DNA of 64,000 nt from Rhodiola kirilowii (lineage: Eukaryota > Streptophyta > Magnoliopsida > Saxifragales > Crassulaceae). The notes below the pieces were generated by a model, which saw only the letters and a program-made list of their open reading frames with translations, was not told the DNA's origin and did not search any database. Location of the stretch: assembly GCA_033675215.1 (NCBI GenBank), contig CM066201.1, forward strand, positions 15,376,001 to 15,440,000. Direction: 5' to 3'. Both the position numbers and the translations under genes were made by a program. Shown here piece after piece: positions 1 to 12,002 of this stretch (positions are counted from its first letter, which is position 1; each line of letters starts with the position of its first letter).

Positions 1-961
1 TGCAAACATACCCTTTGATGTAAATACATGCATAGAACGATAAAATTAAGCACACAATGAAATTGAATAATCGAAACGCATAAATAATAAACTTCAATTG
101 ATCACATGAAAGTTAGGGTTACATAGCACGGGATCCGTAGGATCCCAGAATAAAAAGACTACTCACTACTCATGGTAAGTCAACCACAAGTAGTGTAAAA
201 ATAAAGAGTAAGGACGAGTTAACCGTAAAGACGCGGCGACTCGTTGAATCCTCAATCTCGCGATGAGTTCTGTCTTCTCTCCCAAGTTAGGGTTTCTTCT
301 CTCTGAATAAGCACTCAGCTCTCGCCAATCATCCACACTGATTTAATTCAGCCAATCCTCTATTTATAGCTTTCCAAAAGGCCAAAGAGCCCAAAAACGA
401 TATTAGGAAACTTCCCAAAAATCAGTCCAGAAAAGCCCAAAAATCATTTTTAGAACTGTCTTCGATGGGGCCGTGACTACCGTGACATTTAGACATGTCA
501 CGGCATGTCACGGCATGCTTGGCATGCTCCAAAACTGCTCTGGGACAAAAAGGGGCCGTGACTACCGTGATGTTGTGTTGTCGTCACGGCAGTCACGGCC
601 AAGCAAAAAGGCAGAGACTTCGGGTGGATTTTTGACGGCCTTAACCTCCGAATTTGATCTCGGCGTAAACTACAAAGTTGTAGCCCTTTGAACTAGCTTT
701 CAAACAAGCTTTGAATCAACCAATTTGGACACCAAATGAGATCTGTGCGTGCAAAACAAGTCGGAAAGGTCAATCTGCCCTGTTTTTACCGAAATCTCTA
801 CTAAATGTATTGTTTTGCTTCAGATCAATCCAAAAGTATTAAGAATGTGATATATGACCTGAAACACTAGAAAAGAGGTTAAATGACAACAAAATGTCCG
901 AAAAACAAACCTAATCCATCGTCGAATGAAGTGAATAATAGGTCAAGAATTCGACCGATCA
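1..961 (-). mobile_element. Partial LTR (family A/B/V), cut by window edge
   Basis: This is an LTR read on the minus strand. Its 5' tip (TGATCGGTCGAATTC on the minus strand) ends at 961 and its body runs off the left edge. Reverse-complemented, it aligns by eye with the solo LTR at 11557-13384, for example around the shared words TTGGTGTCC and AAATTGGTTGATT. A TATA-like CTATAAATAG lies near 358-368 on the minus strand. It interrupts the Copia coding sequence that resumes at 962. Whether it is a solo LTR or the end of a whole element cannot be seen. No gene is supported here. Confidence 0.7.
468..610 (-). repeat. Palindromic CCGTGAC/GTCACGG cluster in LTR
   Basis: The word CCGTGAC and its complement GTCACGG recur many times in about 140 bp, in direct and inverted arrangement, including GGGGCCGTGACTACCGTGA twice. 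The cluster sits about 100-250 bp upstream of the LTR TATA box in element orientation. The related LTRs at 11557 and 54880 carry different palindromes at the same place. It looks like a U3 regulatory array. Confidence 0.7.
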
Positions 962-3900
962 ATACTGCTGTGTCTCGTACAGTTCAACTGACAAGGAGGA
1001 TGAAGAGAGCTGGTTCTTCGATAGCGGCTGTTCAAGACACATGACTGGAGTTCGAGAATATCTGACCAATCTGAGACAGATCGACGGCCACCATGTGACA
1101 TTTGGTGACGGGAAAAGAGCAAGAGTTCTTGCCAAGGGAACACTGAATGTGCCAGGCATGCCACATCTAGATGATGTCTACTGGGTTGATGGGTTAAAGG
1201 CCAATCTGATCAGTATTAGCCAGTTGTGCGATGGCCGTAATTCAGTACAATTCATAAAAAATTCCTACCAAGTTTATGACGAACATGGAGTATGTGTGAT
1301 GGAAGGAGATCGTGCAAGCAACAACTGTTATCTCCTAAGCCGTGCTACCAACCCAGCAGCAATTACTTGCATGTTGAGTAGGTCCGATGAAGTGCTCCTA
1401 TGGCATCAACGCTTGGGACTCATCAAGTTTCTGTCCAACGAGAGGTTGATTGAAGGTATTCCTAACATTAGAGGAGATATGCAAATTGTTTGTGGTGATT
1501 GTCAAGCAGGAAAGCAGACTCGAGCAGTGCACAAGAAAGTGGATAGAGTCTACACTAAGCGTCCTCTTGAGCTTTTGCACCTGGATCTGATGGGACCAAT
1601 GCAGGTGGAGAGCATTGGGCGGAAGAGGTATGCCTTCATATGTATAGATGACTACACCAGATACTCTTGGATCATGTTCTTGCGTGAGAAGTTCGAAACT
1701 GTGCAAGCCTTTGTACAGCTTGCTACCTGCCTGATTAATGAAAGGAGAGATCGAGGAGAAAACCTCTTGTCCATTCAAAGTGATCATGGGAGGGAATTCG
1801 AGAATGAGAAGTTTGCACAGTTCTGTGATGAGCAAGGTATTGTACATCAATTCTCATCTCCTATCACACCGCAACAGAATGGAGTAGTAGAGAGGAGAAA
1901 TCGAACTGTACAAGAGATGACGAGAGTTATGTTGCATGCGCAGAACGTTTCTTTAAATTTGTGGGTTGAGGCTATGTCAACAGCTACCTACGTCCTGAAC
2001 AGAGTCCTGATTCGACCAGGGATGGACAAAACGAGCTATGAGCTTTGGAAAGGAAGAAAGCCCACGGTTAAGAACTTTCATGTCTTTGGAAGTACTTGTT
2101 ATATTCTGACGGATAGGGAGCAAAGGCAGAAGCTGGACATGAGGTGTGATGAAGGACTGTTCCTGGGTTATTCTCCAAACAGCAGAGCCTATCGTGTCTA
2201 CAATAAGAGAACTAGAGCAGTGATTGAGTCAATCAATGTGGTGATCGATGATGCCAAGGATTCACCTCTGAGGAAGGAACCAGATGATGATATGGAGACG
2301 CAGTATACTCACCCTAAGCCTGTACAAGGGTATGTACCAGATGCAAATTCTGAAATTGTGCCTGAAACTGTGTTAGATTCGGCCGAGGAGAATAATGATG
2401 TTCATATGCGAGATGTTGAAGGAAGTGAGGTGAATCAAACTCAATCAGGAGGTGGTGAAGCTAAATTACAACCTTCTAGCAGAATCCAGAAGAATCATCC
2501 TCTGTCTAGTGTCATTGGCGATCCTCGCGACAAGATGAGAACCAGAGGTAAAAATCATGTCAGTTATAGAGATATGATTAACTATAGTTGCTATTTATCA
2601 AAGGTGGAACCAAAGAATGTGAACGAGGCCTTGCAAGATGATTATATGATCACTGCTATGCAAGAGGAGTTAGGCGAATTCACTCGTAACAATGTTTGGG
2701 ACCTTGTGCCCCGTCCAAGTGGCGTTAACATCATTGGAACGAAGTGGATATTCAAGAACAAGACTGATGAAAGTGGCAACATTATAAGAAATAAGGCCAG
2801 GCTGGTGGCTCAAGGGTACATTCAGATCGAGGGGATCGACTTTGATGAGACATTCGCCCCAGTAGCACGCTTGGAAGCTATTCGACTTCTGCTCGCAGTT
2901 GCATGTTACTTGAAGTTCAAACTGTTCCAGATGGACGTAAAGAGTGCATTCTTGAACGGTCTGTTGTCTAAGGAAGTGTACGTAGCTCAGCCTAAAGGAT
3001 TCGAGGACCCTCATCATTCAGATCATGTTTACAAGCTGAAGAAGGCCCTGTACGGCCTAAAGCACGCTCCTAGAGCTTGGTATGAGAGGTTGACAATATT
3101 TCTCATGAGGATGGGATACACTCGAGGAGGAATAGATAAGACTATGTTAGTGAGGAGGGATAACAAACACTTTATCATTGCACAGATCTACGTCGATGGC
3201 ATTGTGTTTGGCTCAAACTCTCAGAAGATGGTGGATGAGTTCGTGGCCCAGATGCAAAGCGAGTTTAAAATGAGCATGGTAGGCGAAATGAACTTTTTCT
3301 TGGGGTTGCAGGTTGTACAGTCAAAGGACGGAATTTTCTTGACTTAGGCCAAGTATGCTAGAAATCTAGTGAAGAAATTTGGACTGGACAAGGCTGCCCA
3401 CAAGAGAACTCCAGCCGCTACACATTTGAAGATTACTAAGGATGATGCAGGAGCTTCAGTAGACCAGACCTTGTACAGAAGCATGATTGGCAGCTTGTTA
3501 TACCTGACTGCGAGCAGACCATATATTTGTCAAGCGGTGGGAGTCTGTGCCAGGTATCAGGCAGATCCGAAGGAAAGTCACTTATTGCAGGTAAAGCGGA
3601 TCATCAAATATGTAAGTGGTACTGCTGGTTATGGATTGTGGTACACTAGAAATACAAGTGGTTGTATTGTTGAATACTCCGATGCAGACTGGGCTGGCAA
3701 TGTTGAGGACAGAAAGAGTACTTCTGGTGGATGCTTCTTCGTGGGCAATAACCTAGTATCTTGGTTTAGCAAGAAGCAGAACAGTATTTCACTGTCATCT
3801 ACTGAAGCGGAGTATATGGCTGCAGGGAGCTGTTGTGCTCAAATGCTTTGGATGAAGCAGATGCTCAAGGAAGTGGGACTGGATCAGAACACCATGACGT

Positions 3901-4136
3901 TATACTGTGACAACATGAATGCAATCAGCATCTCTAAGGATCCAGTACAGCATTCGTGGACGAAGCACATTGACATCAGATGCCACTTCATTAGAGAGCT
4001 AGTTGAAGATAAAATCATCGGTCTATTCCACATGCCAACAGAGAAACAACTAGCGGATATTCTGACAAAGCCGTTGGATGCTGAGAGGTTTGAGACACTA
4101 AGGTCTGCACTTGGCCTTTGTGTCATGAAAAACTAG
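962..4136 (+). pseudogene. Copia polyprotein region (PR end, INT, RT, RNase H)
   Basis: The domain order is Copia-type, with integrase before reverse transcriptase. A protease-like [11 protein letters not shown] lies near 1018-1050. The GAG-pre-integrase zinc-binding stretch lies near 1395-1530 ([17 protein letters not shown]). The integrase core spans about 1560-2050 ([28 protein letters not shown]). Reverse transcriptase spans about 2690-3350 ([47 protein letters not shown]). RNase H spans about 3660-4050 (DADWAGN, RKSTSGGCFF, SSTEAEYMA, KHIDIRCHFIREL). The protein is close by eye to the minus-strand Copia in this window (element Z). It is a fossil with about one break, not a host gene. Confidence 0.88.
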
Positions 4137-4947
4137 AAGGGTTTGACGCCAGGGGCAGTCAGCTGAGCAGAAGTCTCTTATATGTGCTGACGTGCCAGGT
4201 AGTAAGGGGGAGCTATGTGTTTAAATCAAACTGTGCAAGCTCTTTGAAAAGTTATTCCGACGGAGATTCAACAGGAGGTTGCTGTTAAGGATGTCGATTC
4301 CACCAAGATGCTACCGGCGACTAGTCAAGATCCAGTCTTGTTGGAGAAGGAGTCTATCATTGAGGGGGAGACTACGTAGATCGGCACATCACACATCGAG
4401 AAGAAGAAGTATGGACAGGCCAAGACTCTAGTCAAAGGGGTTTCTTCAGTAAAACCTAAAGGTACGCCTTTTGGGCCTGTTGCTGAACAATCTAGTGTTA
4501 CTGATGTTCCTGTTGGGGTGCCGATTGGTGGAAAAAGTTTGGTGAAAGAATTGGTGAAGAAGAGAGTGGCGGACAGTTTAATTGGGGACCAAGTAGTGGT
4601 CGGAAGTGGCTTGATTTCTGTTGCAGATTTGGTGACGCAAATTCAAGTAGAATTGATGGCTCTCTTAGTGAAAGAGAAGGCTAAGCCTACTGAATATGAA
4701 GAGGAATAGTCTTTGCAAAGGTCCCTTGCCACTTGCGACAAAAAAGGGGAGAATCTGCATGAGTAGAGATGCGTGGCTGTGGATTGGACGATGGGCTGTG
4801 ATGATGTGTGCTGCAAAGATTTGTGTTGAGAAGTATTCAGGCGAGACTGTGACTGTGCTAGCAACTATCTTATGTGCAAGATTATACTACTGGTTACAAA
4901 GAGGTCATGTAGAAGAAGTGTTTTGCCTCAAATGTCAAGGGGGAGAT
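4137..4947 (+). other. Post-pol region of the Copia element
   Basis: About 0.8 kb lies between the RNase H end and the polypurine tract. Part of it reads as a charged, Val/Lys-rich protein (for example GGKSLVKELVKKRVADSL). It may be the remnant of the extra 3' reading frame seen in Sirevirus-like Copia elements, and element Z has a longer counterpart. I recognise no known domain. Confidence 0.4.
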
Positions 4948-5885
4948 TGTTGGGGTATAAAGTGCCATCTAGGTAAAACACAAATATGTGCAAGAAGATG
5001 TCAAAGTGATATGTGCTAGCATCTGTGCAAGATCTATCTGTCAGTTCCGAAAAATCAGCACAGCACCTATTTTTCGGAAAGATAGATAACTATCAGATCT
5101 GCTCGACCGCCACATCATCAAGACCGGTTCTTATGAGATAAAGATACGCAGATCAAGATTCAAGCCCAACAATAATTATCCTCGTCACATCTAGATTTTA
5201 GGAAATCAGATCTAGGGTTTCTTAGCCTTCAAGTTTCACTCGGCTATATAAAGAAGGCCAGGTTTCTTTATTCAATACACACAAAAACCTGAGAAATGCC
5301 GAGTGGAGGAGCCGTCAATCAGAGAGCAGAATTCATCATTCTAATCTACGAGTCTTCGTGCTGTCGTAGAAGGATTGAGGCCGCAAGTTGGTAAGCAACT
5401 TGCTTTACTTTCTTGAACTCATACATTGCTGATGCGCATAAATTATTCCAGAGTTCAAGAGGTGTCGTCGTTGCGTTGTACAAGTCTGTGCTCGCTATTT
5501 GACTCACACAAGAGACGACAAACACTGCCAGGAGAATCTGCTGTGATAGGTTTGACTGTATCAGCCTCGGGAGGAGGTCTGGACGTGCAAGACGGGAGTC
5601 TTTGGATCTAAGGGAAGCTTAGATCACACAATTCACTTGGAGAGTAGTATAGGGGATCAGTAGTTTGGAAGGCTGTTCAAACATCAATCTGTACTATATA
5701 CCATGATAGTGGATTGTTCCTTGGACTTGGGAGAAGTCCCCCAGACGTAGGCTATATTGAGCCAAACTGGGTTACCAAGTGTCGTGTGTCCTTTACTGTT
5801 CTGCATTTCATTCTGATTATCTTAGTCTGTGCAACAACCTGTACCATAGTGTGTGCTACATATTGCTGGTACAGTTGAGCTCATC
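4948..5885 (+). repeat. 3' LTR of the Copia element
   Basis: The LTR starts TGTTGGGGTATAAAG directly after the purine tract AAGGGGGAGAT. A TATA box (CTATATAAAG) lies near 5243-5252 and is followed by a transcribed leader-like stretch. The 3' boundary near 5885 is inferred from where older Copia coding sequence resumes. Confidence 0.65.
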
Positions 5886-6215
5886 TCAGGCGTAGCAATT
5901 TCATGATGATACTATAACTCTACAAGACACTAAAATCTGGCATTCAAGACTTGGTCATATAGGGAACAAAGGTCTTAGTTATCTGTCTAAGTTTGGCTTG
6001 ATTGATTGCAAACCTATTGATCTGAAATTTCGTAAATCCTATGTTTTTGGAAAAAAGTCTGCTCATCCTTTTGGAAAATCTTCATTTACTGTTAAGAAAC
6101 CTTTGGAGTATGTTCACTCTGACTTGTGGGGACCTGCCCAAGTCTCAACAATTGGAGGAAGGTCATATTTCCTGTCTATCATTGATCAATACTCTAGAAA
6201 AGTATGAGTCTATCT
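5886..6215 (+). mobile_element. Fragment of a second Copia element (pre-integrase/integrase)
   Basis: A short reading frame encodes a GAG-pre-integrase to integrase start: LQDTKIWHSRLGHIGNKGL, then PLEYVHSDLWGPAQVSTIGG and YFLSIIDQYSRKV. This is typical Copia sequence but from a lineage different from the neighbouring element. No LTRs can be assigned. It is probably the old target into which the 962-5885 Copia inserted. Confidence 0.75.
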
Positions 6216-7357
6216 GTTAAAAACTAAGGATTAGGCTTTTGAAATTTTTAAAAACTAGATGATCATGGTTGGAGAGACTATTTGTATCGTAACATAGATT
6301 TCAGGGATGAAGGAGATGGCTATGAGACTTGAAAATGAAGCCCTTATCGAGAACTATTTGTATCGAGATACCTTGTAAAGTTCCTTATCAAGAACTGTTT
6401 GTATCGTAAGATAGATTTCAGGCTTTGACTGAACTGTCTATATACATGTAACAGGCGAGGGAGATGATAAATACCTTATTGCAACAGCAGAACAGCCCCT
6501 ATGTGCTTATCATTTTGATGACTGGAGCTACAGCGGCGCGACACCTTGCATATTGATGATAAAATTTTCTTTGGCTCTTTTATTTTGCAGAACTTCTTTG
6601 ATGATCACTCTACAAGAGCTACAACGGCGCGACACCTTGCATGTTTACCAGTGAGTCCAAAAAACAATTTTGCGTCGTTAAGCCTTGGTAACTTTCAAAT
6701 CCTGGATTCGCCCCTGGCTTCATCCTCAGCCTTCGAGATGCTCTTATCATTCTTGATCGGGACTCCCATTTACCTCAACTTACTGAAAATGAATCATTTT
6801 CCTGGCAATCCTCTCCACCAGCTTGCATTTACTAAGGTTAACACCCTTCTTCATGCAACAGTGATCAACCGGATTTGTAAATCAACAAATTCTGCATTTG
6901 TTGTGGCAATGCTAAGGACCACATTGTCCCACTCCCTCGCCTTGTGCGCCAGGCCGTAGTAGGGGATCAACTCGACCTTCCTTCTCGCGCTGCCCATCAT
7001 GCTTTGTATGCAATGACACTCGCATCATCTCTTTCTCCACCTCTCTCTGGTCAGCAATTGTGTGCCCTTGCGCATTTGTTACTTGTCTGCATTTGTTTCG
7101 TATTGTAGCCTATGTGGACCAGTATGAGTTACGATCCAGGCTTTTTAAATTTTATTCTAATAAATACGTTGACCGAAAAAGTTTATATAATAAACAAAGG
7201 CTAGATGTAGGCATCATGTAGCTACGGTAAAATTTAGTGTCTTGGCCTTTTAACCCTACCAATGCACTAATGCTTCCATTAACTTCACGGAAACATAGCA
7301 CTGGAATTTAACTATATAGTAAGATAATAATTAATTATTAAAATCAGATTGAATTAT
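6216..7357. other. No recognised gene; short local duplications
   Basis: I see no supportable gene. There are two kinds of local duplication. The phrase ACTATTTGTATCG with AGATTTCAGG repeats around 6275-6425. ACGGCGCGACACCTTGCAT, or a close variant, occurs near 6532 and 6630. An open stretch near 6546-6959 has no familiar domain and is probably chance or transposon relic. Confidence 0.4.
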
Positions 7358-7545
7358 TGAGTTATCAATGCCTAATTGGATTGTGATAATATGATACAAA
7401 TGATCACGGCTGGTATTGTTGATGGTTGTGAAATCCGCTTTTGATAATTATACTCATTTAGTTTCTCCGCTTTTGACCCCTTAAATAAGACTTATGGGAT
7501 ATTGTTGATGGTTGTGAAATCTCACTACCTTCAAAAGATGATAAG

Positions 7546-8790
7546 TCATATAAGTTGTGGAAAATTAAGGCTGGTAAGGCTCTATATGCTATGAAAATTA
7601 GTATCGATAAGAGCTTACTTGCGAGGATAGAAGATGTGGATACACCGAAAGAAGCATGGGATATTTTGGCTTCACTCTTCTTGAAGAAGAATCCCGCTCG
7701 ACTTCAACTATTGGAAAGGGAGTTAATGAATATACGACTCAAGGTACGCTCTCTATCAACGCATATTTTTTTCAAAATAAAGAATTCGTGTCGCGAGATA
7801 GAACAGTTAGACGTCGAAGCTAAATTTGGAGATGATCCGATTAGAAGAATTATAATTTATGGATTAAAGCCTGAGTATAGTAGCTTCATAGCGGCGCTAT
7901 AAGGATGTCCCAAACAACCATCGCTAGTAGAATTGGAAAATCTATTAGCGTATCAAGAGGCCCTAGCGCAACAAATGTCGAAAGTAACAATCAAATCAGA
8001 GATAGAGGAGGCTTTGTTCAGTGCTAGGAGATTAAGTCAAGGATCTAAGAGAGGCAATGATAGGGAGCATAGAAGAAGTAAGTTCAGACATTGTAGCCAC
8101 AAGTCAGATAGTGAAAGTGAAGAAGATTCTAATAGAGACGAGCACCATCGGGCACAAGACACTAAACATAAAGGAGTAGGGTGTTATATATGTGGTCATA
8201 AAGGTCACTACGCAAGAGATTGCAAATCTAAGAAGAAGGTTTCTAACGATATCATCAAGACCACCCAGAATGATGTTGCAAGTGAAGAAGAATGGGACTT
8301 CGAGGCGATGTATGCGGTTGAGGAAGACATTTCCGAAGAAGAAGAATGGAACTTTGAAGCTACATATCCAACTAAAGAAGACATGTCTGAAGATGAGTGA
8401 GACCTTACCGAGCATAACATCGATGATGTGTGGATTGAAGATTTGAAGAGTGATGAAGGCATTGGGATAATAGCAAGTGTTATGATCGTGGAGAAAGATG
8501 TAGAAGAGAATGTTGATGATCAGTCTAAGCAAAAAGACTGTGGAAAGAGGATGGTTCCTGAATTTGTATTAGCCACGAAGAGATAGAACTAGTGGCTACG
8601 CAACCGGGCGTACGAGAGTGGCTAGTAGATGCAGGTGTGATAATGTATAAGATTAAAGACTACATTCATGGAGTTACAAATGATGAATTTCAAAGGTATA
8701 GAACCACCAAGGAAGGTACGTCGGCCTATGAGAAATCTGAAGGACATAAAGATAAGAAGCTGGGGGAGCCGTGGGAGGCTACCTAAGAGA
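7546..8790 (+). pseudogene. Copia-type gag (UBN2-like) with CCHC zinc knuckle
   Basis: The reading contains a UBN2/gag-polypeptide-of-Copia pattern: TPKEAWDILASLF, ARLQLLERELMNIRLK and YGLKPEYSSFI. A basic stretch follows, then the zinc knuckle CYICGHKGHYARDC (C-X2-C-X4-H-X4-C) near 8180-8225 and an acidic tail with repeated SEEEW-type units. The repeated acidic units are odd for a gag tail. The region is broken and is part of the gag-only element, not a host gene. Confidence 0.65.
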
Positions 8791-9022
8791 AGACAGTGAA
8801 GTCTTTGATGAAAGCAGCTGATGATCGGAACACGCTAGAGAACATTCAAGAAGCTCGAAGAAGCTGCAAATGCATCAATGTCCTACAGACCAGCCAATGG
8901 TTCAAATGACACCAGTTGAAGAGAGAGCATATGATCGCGCCAACTATGGTAAGTTCTATATTGGATCAAACATCAAGCAACCACCGGGAACAGAAGATCA
9001 ATTAGTCATTGAGGGAGAGTAT

Positions 9023-9486
9023 TGAGTTATCAATGCCTAATTGGATTGTGATAATATGGTACAAATGATCAAGGCCCAATAAAGAAGAAGACCATAGAGA
9101 TAGCCCAAGAAAGAAAAGAAAGAAAAGAAAGAAGAAGAAAAGTTTGGAGAATTCTAGAACAGTATGGAGAAGATTGGAGACGAGATATTTATGTAGAATT
9201 TCCAGAACATTGTTTTATAGCCGTAGGATCAAAATGATCCTAGCCTTTAATCTAAGGAGCAAAATAGTATAAATAGGGGAGTCTTGTAGTAGTGTTGTGC
9301 ACTTGAGTCTTGAGAGAGTGAATGAGATAAAGTTGTGAGTGAGTCTCTCTTCGTAAGAGTTTCCCCATCAATTGATAAAATTGTTGTTAAGCTGCGCAAC
9401 TCAACATGAATCTGATATGTATCATCAGATTCGATTTTGTCATCATATATATCATATATGTATCTGATATAACCCGGTTCAATCAA
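9023..9486 (+). repeat. 3' LTR of the gag-only Copia-like element
   Basis: It begins TGAGTTATCAATGCC after the purine tract. A TATA-type motif (GTATAAATAGG) lies near 9269-9279. The end near 9486 (TTCAATCA) is a guess. Confidence 0.5.
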
Positions 9487-10494
9487 TCGGTTTTTGACTA
9501 ATCAGTGACGCATTTTTTTCATTTAGTTAAAAACGATAAACAATGAACGACAATAACTCACAACAATACTTTTACGTGCAAGAAGTGCATAATGCGTGTA
9601 TTGAACGCATTTTCCCTTCTTGTGCAAAGGGTGTAAGGGATGCAACTTTTTGGGAATGCAATTGAGCATTCCTCTTTACTTATGTATTAAATTATTAAAA
9701 CAAATAAATTACTAAATATCGCCATTTTCAAATTTTTTTCAATTAGTCAATATAGGAGCACATAATCATAATCAGAGTTCAGAAAGGAAGGTCGTAATAA
9801 TTGAACCGAAATCAAAGGGGGCTTTCTTTGTTGGATTACACAATGCTCCAACTTTAGATTTGGAATGTTGTGTACAAGTGTCTTCTTCCATTGTGCTAAT
9901 CCTTATCATTAATACTAACACGTGAATTCATGTGAAGAGGGTCCTTCCTTGTCACTTCATAGGATCCTTAGTTAATTGTCGTTTAAGCAAATGTTAACAC
10001 AAAACAAATCTTAGTTTACTATGAAGGAGTTGAATATCATGAACGTTTTGTTCTTATTCTCAGTACATTTTTACACGAGAGGAAGACATTGATAAGCGAA
10101 TTTTATTATTCGATATTTATGGAAATGACAATTCGATATTGCACCATTTTTCATTTAAATCTAAGATTAAAGAGACTGTTGAGGCCAATGGTCTAATGCA
10201 CAAGAGATGTCAATAAATGGAAGGCATAGGTGTTGAGAAAATTAGGAAGTACTTCACATCATTTTCAGGTACTGTTTTGTGGGGTTTAATTTAAGTTGTG
10301 GATGGGGGTTAAGGTCAATTTGAAGATTTTGTTTTTCTTAGTCGACTCAAATAATTGTGGCGGACACTTCATTATTTACTCCAAACACATGATTGACGAT
10401 CACATTCAATATTATTGAGAACCTAAAACTTTACATTTTAGAAACTTGATATATGTATTAAAAAGTAATAAAATACTCCATTCCTGAACATATA
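9487..10494. other. AT-rich intergenic DNA without a recognised gene
   Basis: I see no gene. The stretch near 9520-9660 (words AAAAACGAT, GCAAGAAGTG, ACGCATTTT) resembles, in inverted orientation, part of 11020-11255. The two may be remnants of one foldback element. Confidence 0.35.
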
Positions 10495-10502
10495 AAGAAA
10501 AG

Positions 10503-10869
10503 TAGGGATGCACCTCCGGTCCGGACCGGTGGATCGGAATTTTTGAAAATCTTGGACCGTGGACCGGACCGGATATATATGGACCGGGAACCGGACCGGG
10601 ACCGGAATTTGTGTGAAAGCTTGGACCGAAACTCGGACCGGACCAGAATCGAACCGGGACCGACCGTAAATTAGGGTTAGAAAATAAAATATAAAAAAAA
10701 TATAAAAATCCGGTCTATTCCGGTCCAGACCGGGACCGACCGGAAACCGGAAATCTCAAAATATACAACCCGTGGACCGACCCGGATCCGATCCGGTCCT
10801 GGACCGACCCGTAAAATCCGGTCGGTTCCGGTTCAATTTTCCGGTCCGGATCAATTTTGTGCATCCCTA
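10503..10869. mobile_element. hAT-type MITE built of GGACCGG repeats
   Basis: The ends form a terminal inverted repeat, TAGGGATGCAC at 10503-10513 and GTGCATCCCTA at 10859-10869. They are flanked by perfect 8-bp direct repeats, aagaaaag at 10495-10502 and 10870-10877. An 8-bp duplication with a TAGGG tip is the mark of the hAT superfamily. The 367-bp body has no coding capacity and is packed with GGACCGG, CCGGTCC and CCGACC words in both orientations. Confidence 0.88.
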
Positions 10870-11019
10870 AAGAAAAGATCACATCTTGTTCCATATACAG
10901 GGAAAAAAAATGTAAATTCTTTTTCTAGGAATTTTTTTTTATACGAAATATGTGGTAGGAGGAGGATATATGTGGTAGAAGGATCGTCCAAATGCATCTC
11001 TTTTGTTTAGTTGCATACG

Positions 11020-11255
11020 AGCATTCTTTTGTGTAAGAAGTACAAAGTGTGTTCAAGCATCCATTTTGTACTTTTTCCCACGAAATGCACTATAGCACCA
11101 TTGTAGTTTATTTTTTTCGTGTAGTGTTCATCGTTTTTAGCTAAACCAGACAGAAATCTGCTATCGTATCTTTATACGGGAAACGCATACATTAAACCCA
11201 TTTATACTTCTTGCATAAAAAATACATGGATGCAAGTTTTTTGAGTTGCCGCAGA
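11020..11255. repeat. Imperfect foldback, possible old MITE
   Basis: The left arm (TAAGAAGTACAAAGTG near 11034) roughly matches the complement of the right arm (ATACTTCTTGCAT near 11204-11216). A centre containing CGTTTTTAGCTAAAC lies between them. No clean terminal repeat or target duplication was found. The rest of 10878-11397 shows nothing I can name. Confidence 0.3.
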
Positions 11256-11904
11256 GCGTGGCCATGTACATGAAATTCTAATTTATTTCTTAAAAGCCAC
11301 AGGTTATTTAATTATGTAATAATAACCTGCATGGTTTGAGGTATTACCTTATATAATACTACTTTGACTGGATCATAATTTCACAATTTTCTCAATTGAG
11401 TATTCTCATATATTGCCAACAGAGGTGGTGCTCTGTTGGTTAAGGAGTCCGTCATGGATCCTTACATCTCGAGTTCAAATTCTGTGGTCACCAATTCTCC
11501 TTTCTATTTTGTGAGATTTTTCTTCATTTTCCTCTTCCTCGTCCCGCCTCGCACGTTGATCAGTCGAGTTTTCGACTGATTAATGGCCATATTTCACTAT
11601 AGCTTTGGATCGTTTTCGACGATATTTTGATGTCATTTGACCTTTATCTCTACATTTCAGGTAGAAAACAATTCTCTCCCAAGATCGAAGCCCAAATAAG
11701 AAAACTCGGGGAAAAACCGAAGATCTAGAGCAAAATAGGGTAGATTGACCTTTCCGGCTTATTTTGTATGCCCAGATCGCATATGGTGTCCGAATTGGTT
11801 GATCTTTAGCTTCTTGGAAAGCTACTTCAAAGGGCAAAAACTTTAAAGTTGACGCCAAGGCAACTTTCGGACGGTAAGACCACGAAAAAGCCCAAGGAAG
11901 TGTC

Positions 11905-12002
11905 AGCCGGTCGGCTATGTAAATTCTCAAAAGCGACTGAACTTGCCTCGCACTAGCCGACCGGCTGGGATCCGAAGACCAAGACCAGCCGACCGGCTCA
12001 AC
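11905..12002 (+). repeat. Palindromic AGCCGACCGGCT cluster in LTR
   Basis: Three copies of a CAGCCGGTCGGCT-like palindrome lie within about 100 bp, just upstream of the TATA box near 12032. The related LTRs carry CCGTGAC (468-610) or AACCGGCCGGTT (55875-56148) palindromes at the same relative place. Confidence 0.7.

Larger units (their letters stand above)
962..5885 (+). mobile_element. Copia LTR retrotransposon, 5' part outside or displaced
   Basis: A Ty1/Copia element on the plus strand. The visible parts are a polyprotein region (962-4136), a post-pol stretch (4137-4947), a polypurine tract AAGGGGGAGATT just before 4948, and a 3' LTR (4948 to about 5885). The 5' part is separated by the LTR that ends at 961. 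The right edge is approximate because the left LTR is not in the window. The element is broken, with about one or two breaks in the visible coding part. Confidence 0.85.
7358..9486 (+). mobile_element. Gag-only Copia-like retroelement
   Basis: A shared sequence TGAGTTATCAATGCC and its following 30 bp occur at 7358 and again at 9023, marking the two LTR starts. The second copy follows a purine tract (GAGGGAGAGTAT). Between them lies a gag region with a zinc knuckle and no visible protease, integrase, reverse transcriptase or RNase H. The left repeat is only partly recognisable. The element is broken (several breaks) and probably depended on a helper. Ends are approximate and I could not confirm a target duplication. 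Confidence 0.6.

Noticed and set aside
6546-6959. Possible host gene of about 137 codons
   Set aside because: There is no recognisable domain and no gene-like context, and the frame crosses local duplications. It was not supported as a gene.
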